From positions 1 to 64,000 of the forward strand of contig ONZQ02000013.1 in assembly GCA_900312665.1 (NCBI GenBank): 64,000 bases of DNA. Reading direction: 5' to 3'. A program made the position numbers and the translations under genes. Source of the stretch: Cephalotrichum gorgonifer (Eukaryota; Ascomycota; Sordariomycetes; Microascales; Microascaceae). The notes under the pieces are model-generated. The model ran no database searches. It worked only from the letters and a program-made list of their open reading frames with translations, and was not told where the DNA came from. This document shows, piece after piece, positions 47,992 through 59,213 of this stretch. How positions within the stretch are numbered: the first letter of the stretch is position 1; every line of letters starts with the position of its first letter.

Positions 47992-48465
47992 GCTGCCGCT
48001 AGGCTACATGTAGTTAGGACGCTTTTGTTTCCGTTGATTGTATCGAAGCGGGGCAGAGTAGATGTACCGTACTCCGTAGTACGGCCCAAGAAGCGCGTTG
48101 ATGAGAGCCCCGCCGCACCCTTTTGATTTCCTGAATGAGCGGGCGTCAACTACTCACTCACACCCGATCGAGCTTCCCTCGATCATCGAATTCAGTTTCT
48201 TCGTTTATCGATAATTCATGCTAACCTTGACCTCCAATATGTATTATCACTGGGGCCACGTGCGGAAGTACATGGTTCAACTTTCAGGTTCGTCATCGTT
48301 GCAGCTGTGTGCTATGATAACACTCAAACGAATATGACGCACTCAAGGACACTGCCGGCTTGTGCCTTTCGCCTCACCAACATAGAATAATACATGTAGA
48401 GAGCGCTCAGGTCTTTCGATTTTCCGCCACATAGCAGCACATAGCCTTCACATTCTTCGACTGGC
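47992..48465. other. Intergenic, convergent gene ends
   Basis: No gene. Contains a short inverted repeat CCGTACTCCGTAGTACGG near 48067-48084. Lies between the 3' ends of kinase 2 and the NmrA-like fragment. Confidence 0.5.
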
Positions 48466-49434
48466 CTATTCCTTTAAATTCTCCAAGAACGGCCTCACAC
48501 TATCCACCCTCCCAATGTCGCGAGTTTTCGAGGCCGCCACAGCCTCATAAGCCCTGCGATATGCTGAAATGTTCTCCCCAAACAGCATTCTCTTGTCAGT
48601 CCACCCAGTAAGGTCCCGAATCTTGTCGCTGCTGACCCATTGGCTGTACCCTACAATCAGCGCGAGCGAGGGCGGCGTCTGTTCCTTGGCATCTTCAGGG
48701 CGCACGAACTTGACTTTCCCCCCAATCCCGTATTCGTGCTCGAGCGCCTCCCAAACGGACCTGGCGGTCTCATAAGTATGACCCGAGATATTGAACTCCC
48801 CGACAACTTTTCCCCGATCAGGGTGTTCAGCAAGGGCCACGTACGCCTCGCCGCAGTCGTCGACATGCAATCCGTGGATAATGGATTTAGGATCAACAGT
48901 GAGCTCCAACGCCTTGCCGGACTTCTGGATCTCGGCAGCCAATTCAAACCAGAGACCCCAGTGGCTGCTGCTTCCGCCATACACATTCGTTGGGCGTAGT
49001 ACGGCGGCGTCGAATAGGTCCTTGTTTTCGAATACCCTCATGGAACTGTTCGCGCGAGGGGCGAGGAAATCCAGAGACGGAATAATAGGTGACTCCTCCG
49101 TGTGCGGCTTGAGGTTCGGCGCGCCATCCACATCCGTAACACCGTAATCCTTACAGCCCGACGTCCAGAGTACAAGTGGTCGAACGCCGTTCTCGTTGCT
49201 CTTCTTCGCCAGAGCGCGGACCTTGGCGATCACCTTCTCATAGTGCTCGTCGTATCCGGGCAATACCTCGGTAGCTCCGACTATCACGTCGATAGTCTTG
49301 GTATACTTGTCCAGAGAGTCGACACTGGACAAGCCTATGTTGCCTATGATGGGGGTAACCTCGTTGATGGAAACTTCGACCGCGGCTTCCGGTCGTCGAA
49401 CAAGGCCGAATACTTGCCAGCTTATAAACTAGCT
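48466..49434 (-). pseudogene. NmrA/SDR-type NAD(P)-binding protein, 5'-truncated
   Basis: On the minus strand homology starts abruptly at about 49430 with WQVFGLVRRPEAAVEVSINE, the end of the first Rossmann beta-alpha unit. It continues to the stop at 48466: DVIVGATEVLPGYDEHYEKV, VLWTSGCKDYG, AVLRPTNVYGGSS (the YxxxK-equivalent region), SIIHGLHVDDCGEAYVALAE, then LTGWTDKRML. The GxxGxxG nucleotide loop and the start codon that should precede are missing. Upstream in frame there is only TAG within a 12-base tandem repeat. The frame from 49332 begins at TTG, not ATG. The rest is free of stops, so truncation is recent or a cryptic start is used. Intact relatives are extended/atypical SDR proteins. 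Confidence 0.78.
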
Positions 49435-49455
49435 TATAAACTGGCTTATAAACCC
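49420..49455. repeat. Three-copy 12-bp tandem repeat at the truncation point
   Basis: GCTTATAAACTA / GCTTATAAACTG / GCTTATAAACCC lie exactly where the NmrA-like homology ends, marking a rearrangement or insertion scar. Confidence 0.85.
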
Positions 49456-50653
49456 TTGTACATGGGCTACCGTTACATTAGGATTCCTCTATTACTTGGA
49501 TTTCTAAGCCAAGCAAACCAAATTTGGCAGGAAGTGGGATTCCGGCCGACCGGTTTCTCTAAGAGAGATCTTGGCAGTCCAGAAAGGGGGCAGATAGGAT
49601 CCTAAATCCCCCAGAGCCCGAGTTAAAGCAATAATAGAGCCTTTTTCGGGGTTACAAGAACGAGGAGAAACCACGAATAAAGTAGTCTGGCGTATATATC
49701 CACAAAGCACGCGTATCACAAACCGCCTGAAAGTTGTGGTAGATCATGAAGAGCAGGTTGGTCAACTGTTGCTATCTGAACAGTGGTACGTTAATAGTTC
49801 TTACTAACACGGGCCATAAGTGAGGATAGCATTCAGTTTCGAATCCACTAGCAAGCAAAAGCTCTATTTGGAGTAAGTCAGGTGTGTACTGGCACTTGGA
49901 TGATCCTACGAACAAGAGTAATGAGAACCACTCCATAGATCAGTGGTTAGAATTTCACCAAGTCAAAGCACCAACAACAATATCTGGAAAGTAGTCGTGT
50001 TCAGTATGGCGCTATATAAGGGACTGAGCTATCTCTGAGGTTCAGATCCTGGACTAGGAGTACATCTTGGCATAGCATGCACAAGTCCACCAGCAGCCTT
50101 CTTAAACTCACTAAGAACTGGGACTCACCGAGTTATAACCTTTAGACCCCATGTTCTCGCTCGCTCCATGGTCTCAAGTACCAACATCACAGCCTATGAA
50201 GTTACCTTTCCCAGGAGTCGAGGAGCCGTTGCCCCGTAACCAAAAGTCGACGTCGCTAGACAAAGTGCCTACTCTTTCGGCACATATGGACTGATAGAAG
50301 CCCGGAAATTTCTAGACTCGTTTGCATCGGCGACGGAAGAGGCAGTGGTAGTGAGTGAGGGGCTGCGGGTACCTGACTTGTCGTGGTTTTCTTGCAGCTG
50401 CGGTAGGATGGTGCCACCAATCGAAACGCCTGTGGATGAGTTCACAGGCGCCCCTCTTGGAACTATCGAATACAGGCCAGAACGACGCAGCGAAACAGGG
50501 GCCTGACTGGTACAGCCTGTGTCCTTTGGATCATGTGACTGAAGCATATTCAAGACGCCCCTCGATGTGCAGTTACCGTCAATTTTGCTGCCTGGCCCTG
50601 GTCTTGCTTATCCGCTGTCTCCCTGTAAAGCTTTCATTAGGTTTGCACTTACC
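49456..50653. other. Intergenic, no gene recognised
   Basis: 1.2 kb between the truncated NmrA-like gene and the NLR start. Short open frames on both strands have no recognisable domain. The proximal part should be the NLR promoter and 5' UTR. Confidence 0.5.
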
Positions 50654-53600
50654 ATGTCATCAGTGCCCGAGCCATCTCGTTCTAAAAAGCGAGATAAGTT
50701 CAAAGCGATCTTTTCACCAAAGTACAAGGTTTCGGTGGTATCCAAGAAAGAGATCCCTTCGCCAAATGCGACTACATCGCCCACCATACCTCCTCCGATC
50801 CACGGGGAGGAAGAAGGCGCCTCTGCGGATACCGACGCGATAAATCATCAATTACCCGCCGTGCTAGTGCCAGGCGACAGTTCTGGCGCAGGTGGCACGT
50901 CGGGGAACCCTGCTAGTGCTGCATCGGCCCAAATCACCCTGCCGAACGGAGGGGGCGAGCCAGGAGCGTTGCAGCATCACGGGTCTGCACCTGAACACTC
51001 ATCAAGCACCCGAGTAGAATACTGCAGCTCTTGGGGTACGCTTTGGAGACTCGCTTTGTCCGGGCTCCCGAAGGAGGAACAGGCGATCATCAATAACGTT
51101 TTGCGAGATGGGAACCAGGGTTCCAACCCCGCTACCACCACCATTGACGCGTTGCAGGGAGTCTTGGAGAATAAGAAGACGGTATACGAGCAAAAGGCGT
51201 GGCGGTACCAATTCAACGGCAAGACGAGGCGCCCGAGGGATGACTTTGCCAATATACTTTCTTGGTTACAAAAGTTCAAAGAGGTCGTCGATGTCGCTGT
51301 GAGCTATGACCCAGTACATGCGGCTTTACCATGGGCCGGAATACGGTTTTTCATCCAGGTGCGTAAACCGACGTTTCCTTTTACAACCAGGATTCATATT
51401 GAGTGAGCGTGTCGATTTTGCTAATAGTCTTGACACGCTCAAGGCACTCGTGGCCGTAGAGGAGCAAAAGAGCCTCATTCTTGTTGGGCTTGAAAAGGTT
51501 TCACAGCTCTCCTTCCGCTTAAGTGTCTACCAAAGGATCTATCTTCACGAGAACTCTCCCCTTGACGAGGAGGTGTTGTCACACTTCCACGAGGCTGTCG
51601 TGGCACAGTGCCGCAAGATGCTATCTTTTTTGGCATTGGCGCTTGGGTTAAGCGATAAGAATGCTATCAGTCGTGGCATTCAAGGTGTTTTCAATCCCCA
51701 AAAGGTCTCTTCATTCGTTGAAAACCTTGAAAAGGGTGAGAAAGAGTTGGCGATGGAGGCATCGATCTGTCACGACACTATCCTTGTCAACATGAACACC
51801 ATGCAGCGAGCGGACTACCACAGATTACAGACGCTGCTGAGGAAGGACATTGACCTAATTGCAGCAGATCTTCATCACGTATGGGCGAGAGGGAACAGCA
51901 GGGATAGCGCCGAGGCTCTGCAGTGGATATGCACCATTCCTCATGAAACAGATCACTTGGAAAATAGACAGGGTCGGGTGGAAGACACAGGCGAGTGGCT
52001 TCTTAACCATCAAGGATTCAAGGATTGGATGCGATCCGAGGCTTCATCGACCTTCTGGCTTCATGGTATTCGTATGTGGACCCGGTATCCTCTCAAGCAC
52101 GCGTGATTAAGCTAACTCCAACAGCTGGGTCGGGAAAAACGAAGTTGTCCTCCAAAGTGATCGATCATATTTTGCAAGGAACAAAAACGTCGTCTCATGG
52201 CGCAACTCTGGCATATTTCTACTGTAGCCGCAACCAAGCGGATCACCACAACTCCGGCACGGTCCTTCGAAGCCTAGTCAGGCAGCTTTCTGCCGATCGG
52301 CAAGACAGCGCCATTGTTCGCTTCATCTTCAACATGTGGAAAGAGCAACAGAACCTTGGGTTCCCGATGAAGGAGCTGCCGGTGGAAGAAGCAATCATCC
52401 TCTTGAAAAAGCTGGTCCTGGTGTACTCATCCTGCACCATCGTCATCGACGGGCTCGACGAGTGCACTGAAGGAACCAGGGATGGTCTGATAGACGTCAT
52501 CAATGATCTAGTAAGCGAACCAAAATCTCTCGTGAGGGTATTCATTGCGAGTAGAAATGAAAGAGATATCACAGGGAGCTTTTCCGCAGGGCGCAATCAC
52601 CAAATTAGCGCGAGCGACAATCAAGACGACATTGTGCAATTCGTGCAATCGAAACTGAGGGATACCCGCAATCCTTGGTTTAAGGAGAAGATGCCCGATG
52701 ACGTCCGGGTCCGCATCCTTCAGAAGTTTACGCAGAAAAGCGAGGGGATGTAGGTTTTCTCCTTTGGCCATCAGCCCCGCGTACCCAATGCGCTTCTCCA
52801 GCCAGGTACAAGCTAACTACGGACAGGTTCCAATGGGCGTCTCTATTGATTGACGGATTACTCCGTTTGTCACGGGGAAAGGACATCATAGAGTACCTTG
52901 ATACACTACCAAGAGGGCTGGAGAACGCCTACCGGCAGACGTACAAGGAGATTCAGGAGCGGGAAGGAAGCGCTCCCGTGATCGCGTACCGCACGTTCCA
53001 GTGGATCTTGTTCTCATGGAGACCTTTAACCACACGGGAGCTCACAACAGCTGTATGCCAAGACCCTGACGAGCCGGGATGCTCCCCGGTCGATCCCGAC
53101 ATAGACATGGACTTCATCATGGACGCCTGCCGGAACCTCGTCACAGTCTCCCAAGATGGCAATGTGCGTTTCTCACACTTGTCCGTCAACGAGTATTTTG
53201 AATCACAGTACTGGAGCTCGAGCCAAGGAAACGGATTCTTGGGTCTAGCCTGCCTGCAAATTCTCACGGACCCTCAAGGTCTGGAAATTCCACCTCCCGC
53301 GACTCTGACTCTGGTCAGAGAGGAGCTTGGATCCTACTACTACGGGTGGTTTGCGCACCTCAAGGAGTTCGACGGCGGCCCGGATCCTGAATCTTCCCCT
53401 CTGTGGAAAGTTCTAAACCTGTTTCTTGGAAAGCCTATGGATAGCAGCAAGTACTATCAACATTGGTGCCGCCAGGCCCAGTCACACCTGTCACCAATAG
53501 CTGGGGTGAGGTTCAAGAGTCTACGCTACTCACTCGAGCCAATCACCACGCCGATTTTTGCCGTGTTTCTCCTGGGTCTTTCCGGACTCTCTCGACGGTG

Positions 53601-54786
53601 GCTCAGTAGCGCGGACCTGGACCCTACGATGGTGAATGCTCACAGTGAAAGCTTGATACATCTAGCGGCTATCAGCGGGGACACGAGCCTATGCAGGAAT
53701 CTTCTATTCCACCATTCCAATAGCAATGTCGCCGATAGCATGGGAATCACCCCACTTGAACGGGCTATCCAGGACGAAAACAAAGCCATGGTCGAGCTTC
53801 TCATTGAGTCTGGCGACGCCGCTATCAACGGCCCTTCAGGGGAACTTTACGGTTCACTACTCTGTGCCGCTGTGAGCACCCTCAATGTCGACATAGTACG
53901 GCTACTTCTGCATCACGGGGCGGACCCAAACCCCCCGGCGGGCCTTTTCGGAACACCAATACAGGCTGCTGCCAGATTAGGCGAGCTGCCGTTGGTTATG
54001 GAATTGCTCGAGAGCGGTGCGGACCCGAGGATCGCGTCGGATCGCTTCAAGACCGCAGTACAGGCCGCTAAGCATGCCCAGAGCGAGGAGATAGCCCTGT
54101 ATCTCAAGAAGTTGAACCCTGACGGATCCTACGACGACGTTGAAGAACAAGTGCATCAAATTGCCATGCGGCGCTATAGAGGTAAGCGCTGCAAGTGTTC
54201 TCCTACCAAGTACTCTTCTCTCCCCTCCATCCTTAGGCATTTGAAGCGGAGCTGATTCCATCTAGATGGTTCGTACCGAAAGAGCCCATTTGCCTACCAC
54301 CTACGACGGACAGCCAGGCACGGTTGGGGCTTGGAAATCGCAGGGTCCGACACGAGGCAGCGTTTATTCAAACTGTTCCGACCCCCTTTCGAGCTGATGT
54401 CCGACATGACCCTTCAGGAGGCAAGGGCGGTGGGTCGGGAGCAGATGGCATGGGTCATGGTAAACATCTATGACGTGCGGTTCTTTCAGTCGGTCGCGCT
54501 GAACCGGGACCACTGGAAGCACGCAGGCATCGTGGGTCTCATCAAGGAGCATTTTGTCTTTACGCAGTTTGAGCAGGGCGATCCGGGCTGGGACGAGGCT
54601 GAGAACTACGCGGGGTGCTACTCGATCGATCTAGATGACTCGGCGCTGCTTCCCTACGTTTCCATCATCCATCCCGGGTCAGGCAAGTTAGTCAGGGTAT
54701 GGAGTGGTGACGAGTTTCCCCAGAAAGAGAAGTTCTTCTTGGAATTGGTGGAATTTCTTAACACTCACAGTCTAATGTCAGACTGA
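50654..54786 (+). CDS. NLR-type STAND protein: NACHT_N - NACHT - ankyrin repeats - UAS domain
   Basis: Exons 50654-51358, 51408-52071, 52125-52749, 52827-54181 and 54266-54786; 3870 bases, 1289 residues, no stop. After a basic, Pro/Ser-rich leader comes a NACHT_N (NWD) domain with DDFANILSWLQKFKEVVDVA and VSYDPVHAALPWAGIRFF. The P-loop WLHGIPGSGKTKL (about 452-464) is assembled across intron 2; Walker B is TIVIDGLDE (about 561-569). Winged-helix-like FQWILFSWRPLTTREL and RFSHLSVNEYF follow, then ankyrin repeats (about 938-1080: LIHLAAISGD, LLHHGADPNPP). Splicing 54181|54266 (GTAAGC donor, GCTGAT branch, TAG) adds a UAS domain (LFRPPFELM, EQMAWVMVNIYD, LNRDHWKHAGIVGLIKEHFV, YVSIIHPGSGKLVRVWSGDE). 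Intron 1 has a weak acceptor; 51408 is the only one in frame. If the last intron is retained, the protein ends after the ankyrins at 54255. Likely an intracellular incompatibility/defence-type receptor. Confidence 0.85.
54182..54265 (+). other. Intron joining ankyrin and UAS coding parts
   Basis: Donor GGTAAGC, branch point GCTGAT close to acceptor CATCTAG; 84 bases. Splicing is phase 1 and makes Asp from G|AT, leading to GSYRKSPFAYHLRR. Retention gives 25 extra residues and a stop (54253-54255). This intron decides whether the UAS domain is part of the receptor. Confidence 0.7.
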
Positions 54787-55160
54787 AGGTCTGTGCTATA
54801 GGGCTCTAATGTTAGGGTAGGCAACAGGCAACGATAAGCGGACTTACAAGGGGATGTTATATACCTCTTTATAATTAACTTTCGTGATTTGTTAAATCGT
54901 CGGACTGTTTCATGTCTCTCACGCTCCCTTCCTACCCTAGCCTTGACCATCGAGAGTTTGAGAATCCCAGAGCTGGCTGAGATATCAGATATAATACGGG
55001 ATAAATCCGACGCATGGTGTATTGGGGCATTTTTGACTCCCGAATTCTGGAGTCGAGTATTTTGTCCACGGGCGACTACCCAAGGACGTGACTAAGCAGA
55101 GGTCTGCGTAGGCTACCATTCATAGACAAAGCCGGGTAATCTCGTTTCGACAATTGGACA
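54787..55160. other. Intergenic, NLR 3' region
   Basis: No UBX domain or other coding sequence follows the UAS domain stop. Nothing else recognised before the tRNA. Confidence 0.55.
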
Positions 55161-55250
55161 GGACCCATGGCGCAACGGTAGCGCGTCAGATTCCAGTTAG
55201 TGTAACTAGGAAGTTCCTGAAGGTTAAGCGTTCAAATCGCTTTGGGTTCA
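55161..55250 (+). tRNA. tRNA-Trp (CCA) with an intron
   Basis: The acceptor stem GGACCCA pairs with TGGGTTC before discriminator A. The D arm is GCGC-AACGGTA-GCGC, the T arm AAGCG-TTCAAAT-CGCTT. The anticodon loop carries TTCCAG (anticodon CCA) followed by an intron of about 17 bases one base after the anticodon, as in fungal tRNA-Trp. Four of five anticodon-stem pairs are clear (TCAG/CTGA); the fifth is an A-C mismatch, so splice limits are approximate. A and B boxes are intact and a TTTTT terminator follows at 55252-55256. Confidence 0.8.
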
Positions 55251-55588
55251 GTTTTTCTTTTGCCGTATAACAGTTTTGCCTGGCCTAGTGTCCCTAGAAC
55301 TACGATCCACTGACTATGAGTGGGAGTCCATGATGGTTGCAAACGCCATTAATTTTTGCCCTTTACTTGATTACTTCTTTACTCGTGAAGATTGGGTGAC
55401 TGAGTCATTCATGTTGTCAGCCATTGTCAATTCCATCTAGTAAATCTTCCATCTGGCGGCCGGTGGTTCCACGGCATCCGAAAGCCAAGGTACGGGTTCC
55501 CCGCGTCGTACTCGTCTAATGACTCGACGCCGAATACGCTGTGGAGTCCCCACGTTCCTTACGTGAGGACAACGACTCTGACTCCACG
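55251..55588. other. Intergenic, no gene recognised
   Basis: Contains the Pol III terminator of the tRNA. No ORF of note. Confidence 0.5.
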
Positions 55589-55678
55589 CCGAAGATGCCC
55601 GCACTGAAGATGCCCACACTAAGTATGTCGGGACTGAAGATGCCCACACTGAAGATGATGCCCGCACTAAAGACGCCT
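55589..55678. repeat. 15-bp minisatellite
   Basis: About six imperfect copies of ACTGAAGATGCCCAC with variants (GTCGGGACTGAAG, a 3-base insertion GAT). All six frames give short repeated peptides, e.g. VGIFSAGIF on the minus strand (within 55516-55758). I consider it a repeat, not a protein gene. It lies about 0.25 kb upstream of the methyltransferase start. Confidence 0.8.
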
Positions 55679-55924
55679 CCAGATACTTCATAAATACCCG
55701 TATTCACCGTGTTCGCCAACCCCGCTCTAACAATAGCTTTGAAATATTTAAACCCCACGACTACACCAACCCCTCATACCTAATAGCTATCGAAGGTTCG
55801 ACATTATTTCCCACCATACTTCATTAGACTATTAGCACGAAACCTATTAACCGGAAAAGAACTTGACACGTTCGCCGCCCGGATTACCCAGAGCAACGCC
55901 TGTAACCCAACACCGCTATCCACC

Positions 55925-56653
55925 ATGTCGTTCGACCCGAATCAGCCCTCCGCCGAAATCAAGTCCAGGGTCAAAGAGTCCTACGACGCCATCGCGGACA
56001 CGTACAATAAGTGGACCGAGGGCCACTCCGACCTCCGCCGCCAATACCTGGACAAGTTCATCGCCCAGCTGCCGACCGCCTCCGCCGCTGCCGGCACGCA
56101 GGAGGTCCCGCAGCTTCGCATTCTCGAGCTGGGCTGCGGCGCCGGAGAACCCGCCACGCGCATCCTGGCCAGCCTCCCCGGCGCGCAGGTCACGGCCAAC
56201 GACATCTCCTCCCGCCAGGTCGCGCTGGGTCGTGAGAATGCCCTGAAGTGGGACCTCGATGCGTCGTCATCTGTGCGGTTCGTCGAGGGCGACATGATGG
56301 ACAGGAACGTCGTGGATTTCCCGGCGGGTTCCCTGGACGGTGTCGTGGGGCTGTATAGCATTATCCACCTGCCGAAGGATGAGCAGGCGGAGATGCTGGC
56401 GCGTTTGGCGGGGTGGTTGAAGGAGGGGGGGATTCTGCTGGCGAACTTCTCGGCGGGGGAGTCGGAGGGGATGGTGTTGGAGGAGTGGCTGAACCAGAAG
56501 GAGGGGTGGATGTTCTGGAGCGGGTGGGGTGAGGGGACCGTGGAAAAGCTGCAGGGGGCGGGACTTGAGGTTGTGGTACGGGGTATCGAGCCGGAGGGGG
56601 TTGATGTGGATTTCTTGTGGGTATTGGCGAGGAAGGTGAAGGCCTCTGTATAG
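55925..56653 (+). CDS. Class I SAM-dependent methyltransferase
   Basis: Single exon, 242 residues, ATG at 55925 in a good context (CTATCCACCATGTCG). Motif I is ILELGCGAGEPATRIL (about 66-80), followed by the acidic end of beta 2 at VTANDISSRQ and a motif II/post region VRFVEGDMMD. GVVGLYSIIHLPKDEQAEML and LKEGGILLANF correspond to beta 4 and beta 5. This is the Methyltransf_11/25 (UbiE/COQ5-like) fold used on small molecules; substrate unknown. No membrane segment. The O-methyltransferase and MFS carrier follow within 6 kb. Confidence 0.9.
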   Translation: MSFDPNQPSAEIKSRVKESYDAIADTYNKWTEGHSDLRRQYLDKFIAQLPTASAAAGTQEVPQLRILELGCGAGEPATRILASLPGAQVTANDISSRQVALGRENALKWDLDASSSVRFVEGDMMDRNVVDFPAGSLDGVVGLYSIIHLPKDEQAEMLARLAGWLKEGGILLANFSAGESEGMVLEEWLNQKEGWMFWSGWGEGTVEKLQGAGLEVVVRGIEPEGVDVDFLWVLARKVKASV

Positions 56654-57656
56654 AGGGCGGAGGGTCGAGGGTAGGGGGAGGAGAAGGGTCGCACGGGAAG
56701 AGAGATATCAGACTCCAGAGTGAATTGGTGCTATTTACGAGGAAATCCTCGCACCTGTTATATATCCCGATCAAAGCGAAATACGTGTGCCTGCTATTAT
56801 TGGACTACCTTATGACCCATATCCTAGCTTAATGTAGTATAGAACTGGAACCTGGACTAGACTACGTACAGTTATTAACCATAACTTGCTTTTGTTCTTC
56901 CAGCCAATCTCGCCGCCCCAGATCAAGTTATGAGATGGTCGATGCCAGCGTAGGCTATATTACAAGGGGACGTCCGGAATATAGGAACATATCTACTTGT
57001 TTTAGTCCAGTGCAACAGCCCGGGTCAAAGTGACACCAAGGTCAGGGATCTATCTTCAAAAGGTCCTGGGAGCTGCATGAAGGTCAGATAGTTGGTGTAA
57101 GCGTCTTTGCTTTGACACCCATCTAATGACATGCCCTGCCCGCACCAGCTTATTCCGGGACCAATAGAAAACACAAATCGCATCAGCACCAGCCGCTGGC
57201 ACTTTGACTTTCGGGACTCGGGACATGCTAGCCCTGTAGGGTGAGGATGATTCCTCATTGCTTACTCCTTCGACAGCCAGTCAGACCCAAGATCCCATCA
57301 TGCATAAGCTCAGGCGTCGCTGACTGCATCAATGAGCTAAAGACAACTTCAAGCACCTCCTGTCACCTCCTCGTTAATATTGGACGAAGAAAACCGCTCT
57401 GGCACCCTCACGTTCCTTAGATGGCATCCTTCGCGACACCGCAAAATGATCCCGTTTTAGGAAGCCCATTTCTCCGTTCGTGACGGAGGAAGTATTAAGC
57501 CCTGTCGGAGTGTGTGAATTACACCTGCGTTTTCTGTTTGTCGTGCTCGACATTTTATGAGTTGACCCCGCTTTTGTCTATCTATGCCTGCTCCAAAATA
57601 TATATAGCCCCTTTCCCTCATCATCTAATATGCACTGGAGTAAACTATTACCAAAC
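56654..57656. promoter_or_regulatory. Intergenic with promoter of the O-methyltransferase
   Basis: 1 kb without a gene. A TATATATA box lies at about 57598-57606, 50 bases before the start codons of the O-methyltransferase gene. No other motif assigned. Confidence 0.5.
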
Positions 57657-59213
57657 ATGGCCGAAGCTAACCCTACTCTCACGGAGCTAGCCGCGACGAT
57701 CAGTGAGGCGGCGCAAGCCCTCACGTCCTACTTGGAGGCCAATAACCTCCCGGCGCCGTCGTTTGCAGAGGATGGCCCTGCCGACTACCCAAAGGCCCCC
57801 GAGGTGATCGGGGCGCGCTTCCAGCTCCTTGGCGCCTTACACGACCTGGTGCATCTCGCCATGGGCCCGACCGAATATCCCTTCATACAGCCAATATACG
57901 TATGGCCCTCCTCGTCCTCTCTCTCCCTCCCTCCATCCTCCCTTATCCCCCCCTATCCCTTATCCATATAGAACCGCACATCGAACTGACCCAGTGGAAA
58001 CAAATAGTGGAACCACGACGGGATGGTCCTGGACGTCCTAAACCAGTTCAACTTCTTCTCTGCCGTACCCCTAGGCGGCTCCGCCACCTACAGCGAGATC
58101 GCGCAGGCCACGACCGTACCCGAGTCCATCGTCCGGCGCATCGTGCGCCACGCCATGACCAACCGTATCTTCGTCGAGTCGCCGCCCGGGTCCGGCAGGG
58201 TCGCGCACACGGCCACGTCCGCGTTCCTGGCGCGGAACCCGCTAATGGGCAGCTGGATCGGGCACAACCTGGAGGAGGCTAGGGCCGCGGCCGTGTACCT
58301 CCCCGAGTCGCTGAGAAGGTTCAGTGCTGAGGGGGCCCCGAGCGAGGAGGTCTCCGAGTCGGCCTTCTCCGTCGCCGATGTGGATAGGACCGGCGGCCTG
58401 GAGACATACTGGGACTACTTGAAGCGGACTCCCGAGGGGAAGCCGGAGGGGTTCAGATCGAATAGGTTCGCCGAGGCCATGGGGGCTGCGGCGAAGATTG
58501 GATCCACCGTTAGTGGCGATGACGTGGTGAAGTCTGGGTATGACTGGGGTAGCCTCGGGGAGGCAACGGTCGTTGATGTGAGTGTGCACGAGACTTGAAA
58601 ACCCGCGCTTCCCTTTCCTTCCTTACATACAGGGTGACGCCCAGGTCGATGGAGTTACTTACATACCGGATGTTTTGCTAACTGCCCATATGCGCCACAG
58701 GTCGGCGGTTCCACTGGGTTCGCCTCCTTTGTTCTCGCCAAGGAGTACCCGAAGCTGGACCTCATCGTCCAGGACCTCCCGGAAATCGAGGCCTCATTCA
58801 AGTCCCACGTGCCCCAGGACCTGACTCACAGGGTCACCTTCCAGCCGCACGACTTCTTCACGCCGCAGACCGTGCCCGCCGACGTGTACTTCCTGAAGAT
58901 GATCCTCCACGACTGGCCCGACAAGTACGCCGTCCGGATCCTAAGGAATCTGATTCCGAGCCTCAAGCCCGGCGGCCGCATCCTACTGTGCGAGTCCGTG
59001 GCTCCGCCCGACAACGCGCCCCTGCCTCTGATCCTCCGCCGCCTCGCATCCCTGACTGACCTCCAGATGCTGATCGCCTGCAACAGTAAGGAGCGCACGC
59101 TGGAGGATTGGCAAGCGTTGGCCAAGGAAGCGGACGGGCGGCTCGAGGCCCGTCTTAGTAACTTCATGCCTGGGTCGCTCTGGAATATTGTCGAGTTAGT
59201 GCTTTCGGGCTGA
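57657..59213 (+). CDS. COMT-like O-methyltransferase, three exons
   Basis: Exons 57657-57899, 57996-58577 and 58701-59213; 445 residues. An in-frame ATG at 57630 would add nine residues; 57657 has the better context (CAAACATGGCC). Intron 1 (GTATGG donor, CTGAC branch, CCCAG) joins FIQPIY to WKQIVEPRRMVLDVLNQF; intron 2 restores the SAM motif VVD|VGGSTGFAS (about 273-284). The N-terminal part has the winged-helix dimerisation domain (AVPLGGSATYSEIAQAT, VRRIVRHAM). The C-terminal part carries LIVQDLPE, ADVYFLKMILHDWPD with the presumed general-base His, and LKPGGRILLCESV. Fungal members methylate hydroxyl groups of aromatic polyketides and other metabolites; no substrate can be named. Confidence 0.9.

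Noticed and set aside
49102..49605. 167-codon plus-strand frame over the NmrA-like fragment
   Set aside because: Antisense shadow that runs into the 12-base tandem repeat; no domain.
52061..52071. Earlier donor (CATG|GTATTC) for NLR intron 2
   Set aside because: Gives WLHAGSGKT, two residues shorter than the family P-loop; the donor at 52072 gives the canonical WLHGIPGSGKT.
55516..55758. 80-codon minus-strand frame resembling a pentapeptide-repeat protein
   Set aside because: The repetition comes from the 15-base minisatellite; no conserved flanks.
55981..56694. 237-codon minus-strand frame opposite the methyltransferase
   Set aside because: Shadow of a GC-rich gene; the plus frame carries the SAM motifs.
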